Below are positions 61,733-64,000 of a stretch of 64,000 nucleotides of DNA, in pieces. How positions within the stretch are numbered: position 1 is the stretch's first letter; each line of letters opens with the position of its first letter. Origin of the DNA: TA-20 sp035935115 (GTDB lineage Archaea; Thermoproteota; Nitrososphaeria; Nitrososphaerales; Nitrosopumilaceae). The notes under the pieces are model-generated. The model had not been told where the DNA came from, ran no database searches, and saw nothing but the letters and a program-made list of their open reading frames with translations. The position numbers were made by a program, and so were the translations under genes. The stretch lies in assembly GCA_035935115.1 (NCBI GenBank), contig DASYXK010000010.1, forward strand, positions 68,679-132,678, given 5' to 3'.

Positions 61733-62875
61733 TTGGAATATTTGGTTATGTTGCCAGGGCCAACAAACGTTCCCGAAAGAGTTACCCGTGCAATGTTTAC
61801 TCCTACAATAAATCACAGGAGCAAAGACTTTGTTAAGCTATACACTGATGTTATAGAAAAAACTCAAAAGGTCTTTCAAACCTCACATGACATTATTGCA
61901 CTTACTGCATCAGGAACTGGAGCAGTAGAGGCATCAGTTGTAAATCTAATAAAAAAAGGAGACAAAGTAATAATTCCTGTAAACGGAGAATTTAGCAGTA
62001 GACTAGCTACAATGCTAGAATGGCAAGGAGCAAACGTCATCAGACTTACAACTCCTTTTGGAGAAAATGCAACTTTTGATCAAGTAAAAGAGGCTTTTGA
62101 TAACAACAAGGATGTAAAGGCATTCTATGTAGTCTATAATGAGACATCAACAGGAACGCAGGTGAAATACCTAGACAAGATCTCAAAACTTACCTCAAGA
62201 AATGACTCGTACTTTGTAGTTGATGCTGTCTCAATACTTGGTGGCGAAGAATTACCAGTAGACAAATGGGGAATAGATGTCTGTATTGCAGCAGGACAAA
62301 AGGCAATGGCTGCACCTCCTGGAATTTCACCAATATCGATTAGTCCAAAAGCAAAAAAATACATGATTGCAAATCCGCCTCCAACTTTTTACTTTAACTT
62401 GGCAAGATATTTCAAATATTATGATGATACAAAAGAGACACCATTTACACCAGCACTTCCACTACTTTATGCATTCAGAGAGGCACTTGACATTATTTTA
62501 GAGGAGGGAATGGAAGCAAGAATAAAAAGACATCGAGTTTGTTCTGACGCGTTTTATTCAAGCCTTAGTGCAATGGGTCTTAGTCCATTTGCAAAACAAG
62601 ATGCAAGATCTACTGTTGTAATAGCACTAAACTATCTGCAAGGACTTGAAGATAAAACATTTAGATCAACACTTTCAGAAAAATTCCGAGTCCTTGTTGC
62701 AGGTGGATTTGGTGAGCTAAAAGGAAAAGTATTTCGAGTAGGATGCATGGGAGAAGTTCACAAATACCATGTCATGAGAACAATCTCTGCAATCTCCTCA
62801 ACTCTTGATATGATGGGATACAAGACAAACCCAGAAGCACTCAAAGTAGCTGAAGAAAAACTAAAAGCGCTTTAA
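61733..62875 (+). CDS. Class V aminotransferase, alanine-glyoxylate / serine-pyruvate type
   Basis: A 380-residue PLP aminotransferase. LPGPTNVPERV and ASGTGAVEASVVNLI near the N-terminus, VVDAVSILGGEELP, and the PLP lysine in AAGQKAMAAPPG match the AGXT/SPT group. It may link glyoxylate, serine and glycine metabolism with GlyA. The start is a TTG at 61733. Confidence 0.92.
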   Translation: MEYLVMLPGPTNVPERVTRAMFTPTINHRSKDFVKLYTDVIEKTQKVFQTSHDIIALTASGTGAVEASVVNLIKKGDKVIIPVNGEFSSRLATMLEWQGANVIRLTTPFGENATFDQVKEAFDNNKDVKAFYVVYNETSTGTQVKYLDKISKLTSRNDSYFVVDAVSILGGEELPVDKWGIDVCIAAGQKAMAAPPGISPISISPKAKKYMIANPPPTFYFNLARYFKYYDDTKETPFTPALPLLYAFREALDIILEEGMEARIKRHRVCSDAFYSSLSAMGLSPFAKQDARSTVVIALNYLQGLEDKTFRSTLSEKFRVLVAGGFGELKGKVFRVGCMGEVHKYHVMRTISAISSTLDMMGYKTNPEALKVAEEKLKAL

Positions 62876-62918
62876 ACTCATGTTAACTTAATATAAGGAA
62901 TTCCAAGCACCGATCACA

Positions 62919-63674
62919 TTGACTTTCCAAAAAGGTACACTAATTTTAGTGGATTACACTGCAAAAGTAAAAGATACCAACGAAGTTTTTGAAACAACTA
63001 GAGAAGCTGATGCCAAAACAAATTCAATTCATGACGCTAATAGAAGATATCAACCAAGACTCATTTCGGTTGGAGAGTCATGGGTCCTCAAAGGATTGGA
63101 TGATGCATTACTTAACACCAATGCCGGAGACAAGCTAACTGTTGAGGTATCACCAGAGAAGGGATTTGGAGCAAGAGATCCTGCTAAGGTTCGCATGATT
63201 CCACTTCGAAAACTTGGTGATGATGCAGAAAAAGTTTCAGTTGGTGATACAATAGAAATCGATGAAAGAACTGGAATTATTCGATTTATTGGTTCTGGTA
63301 GAGTTCAAGTAGATTTTAATCACAGATTTGCTGGAAAGACAATACTTTACGATGTTAATGTGATAAAATCTCTTAACACAGATGAAGAAAAAATAATGGG
63401 ACTCTTAAAGAGAAATATTCCTGTTGATGATTCAAAACTGAAATTTGAGGTAAAAGGCTCAGAACTTAATGTTTCAGTACCAGATGAGATACTTATGGCT
63501 GAAGGATTAAGTACAATAAAACGCATTATTGCAAATGACATTTTCAAGTTTGTAAGCAAATTAGAAAAGATCAACTATACTGAAACATACAATAACAAGA
63601 AAACTGAAAAACCAGAAGCCAAATCAGCTGAAGCAAAGTCAGAAGAAAAACCAGTACAACCAAAGGCCGCGTAA
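62919..63674 (+). CDS. FKBP-type peptidyl-prolyl isomerase (archaeal long type)
   Basis: A 251-residue FKBP of the SlyD-like archaeal type. An FKBP core (about 1-100) has an insert-in-flap domain (about 75-145); a C-terminal domain follows (150-230) and the tail is Lys/Glu/Ala-rich. LILVDYTAKVKDTNEVFETT and SPEKGFGARDPAKV are the landmarks. TTG start. It is convergent with egsA. Confidence 0.92.
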   Translation: MTFQKGTLILVDYTAKVKDTNEVFETTREADAKTNSIHDANRRYQPRLISVGESWVLKGLDDALLNTNAGDKLTVEVSPEKGFGARDPAKVRMIPLRKLGDDAEKVSVGDTIEIDERTGIIRFIGSGRVQVDFNHRFAGKTILYDVNVIKSLNTDEEKIMGLLKRNIPVDDSKLKFEVKGSELNVSVPDEILMAEGLSTIKRIIANDIFKFVSKLEKINYTETYNNKKTEKPEAKSAEAKSEEKPVQPKAA

Positions 63675-63676
63675 AT

Positions 63677-64000
63677 TTACAAAACACCAGTACTTTTTGC
63701 TAGTGCAATAGCCTTTTTTTCAGTCATTTTTACTTGATTTAGAATAGTATATCTTTCAGGTCTAAGTGATTGGGCAATAGTGAGAGCTTTTGCAAGAATT
63801 TTTGGTTTTAAACCTATTTGTTTTGCCGTAGTTGGGGCTCCCACATTTTTTAGCATTTGAGTGATTTTTTTCCAGTCTTGACCTTGTAGTTTTGAAATCA
63901 AGATAGATCCTATACCGCATTTTTCTCCATGTAATCCAACACCGGACTCTAGATAATCAACAGCATGGGAAAAGAGATGTTCTGCACCAGAACAAGGTCT
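63677..64000 (-). CDS. egsA: Glycerol-1-phosphate dehydrogenase (partial, C-terminal part)
   Basis: The C-terminal 107 residues of sn-glycerol-1-phosphate dehydrogenase; the N-terminus is off the right edge. The active-site region SGAEHLFSHAVDYL, the metal-binding His in LHGEKCGIG and the C-terminal LRPERYTILNQVKM are typical of EgsA. It makes the glycerol-1-phosphate used by GGGPS at 21.8 kb, so two steps of archaeal lipid synthesis are in the window. Confidence 0.95.
   Translation of the reverse strand, partial: RPCSGAEHLFSHAVDYLESGVGLHGEKCGIGSILISKLQGQDWKKITQMLKNVGAPTTAKQIGLKPKILAKALTIAQSLRPERYTILNQVKMTEKKAIALAKSTGVL

Noticed and set aside
1..64000. Mobile element, prophage, toxin-antitoxin or defence island
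   Set aside because: No transposase, integrase, terminal repeats or defence genes were seen. The lone AbrB-like gene has no adjacent toxin, and composition is even across the window.

Overview
The window is a compact, AT-rich, gene-dense stretch of an archaeal chromosome. It most likely comes from an ammonia-oxidising lineage of the Nitrososphaerota (Thaumarchaeota). Supporting features are both subunits of family-D DNA polymerase (DP1, DP2), Orc1/Cdc6, a GINS51-type subunit, PCNA, RpoL, TFS, a group II chaperonin with a GGM tail, Cdc48, archaeal CCA transferase, the archaeal lipid enzymes (GGGP synthase, glycerol-1-phosphate dehydrogenase), a lone parvulin of the thaumarchaeal type, and cupredoxin-like and PEF-type secreted proteins. 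Many genes have a TATA-like element 25-30 nt before the start codon, suggesting leaderless transcripts. The genus cannot be fixed from sequence alone, and no amo genes are present. No insertion sequence, prophage, CRISPR array or rRNA was seen.

Layout. 1-4 kb: end of an ABC transporter operon, small secreted proteins, a pirin, and the UPF0200/UPF0201 pair. 4.1-8.8 kb: a tight run thpR-cca-protein kinase-CDF transporter-DNA glycosylase, closed by tRNA-Pro(GGG). 8.9-10.3 kb: an arsenic cluster (divergent arsR / arsC-aquaporin) with a palindromic operator. 10.3-12.8 kb: FAD oxidoreductase, SDR, AN1 zinc finger and a membrane protein. 12.9-27.5 kb: a replication neighbourhood with GINS51, DP2 (behind GGGP synthase), several small DNA-binding proteins, a probable replication origin with ORB-like motifs at 24.33-24.77 kb, Orc1/Cdc6 and DP1; glutamine synthetase, chaperonin and GlyA lie within it. 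27.5-33.8 kb: SpoIIM-like and PAC2 proteins, a three-domain cupredoxin-like secreted protein, CbiE and NDH-2. 33.9-41.5 kb: ACT protein, hsp20-cdc48 operon, AmrS-like radical SAM, cyclase, aminotransferase, a P-loop-less RecA-like protein, parvulin. 41.6-46.1 kb: ferredoxin, phosphatase, rpoL-tfs-pcn-lysC. 46.2-52.2 kb: secreted duplicated-domain protein, CobJ, TyrRS, a DegT aminotransferase coupled to an MtrA-like protein, dimeric dUTPase. 52.2-64 kb: PfkB kinase, LEA14-like proteins, cyclophilin, small regulators, intron-containing tRNA-Arg(CCT), BluB, tRNA-Val(GAC), CopD-like protein, RtcA, NMN adenylyltransferase, class V aminotransferase, FKBP, and the end of egsA.

Functional themes. Replication initiation and fork genes surround the likely origin. 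Protein folding is well represented: chaperonin, Hsp20, Cdc48, and one peptidyl-prolyl isomerase from each of the three families. Cobalamin genes (cbiE, cobJ, bluB) are scattered, and a stand-alone MtrA-like protein could use a corrinoid. Spacing is tight: eight convergent gene pairs share exactly four bases through interlocked stop codons.
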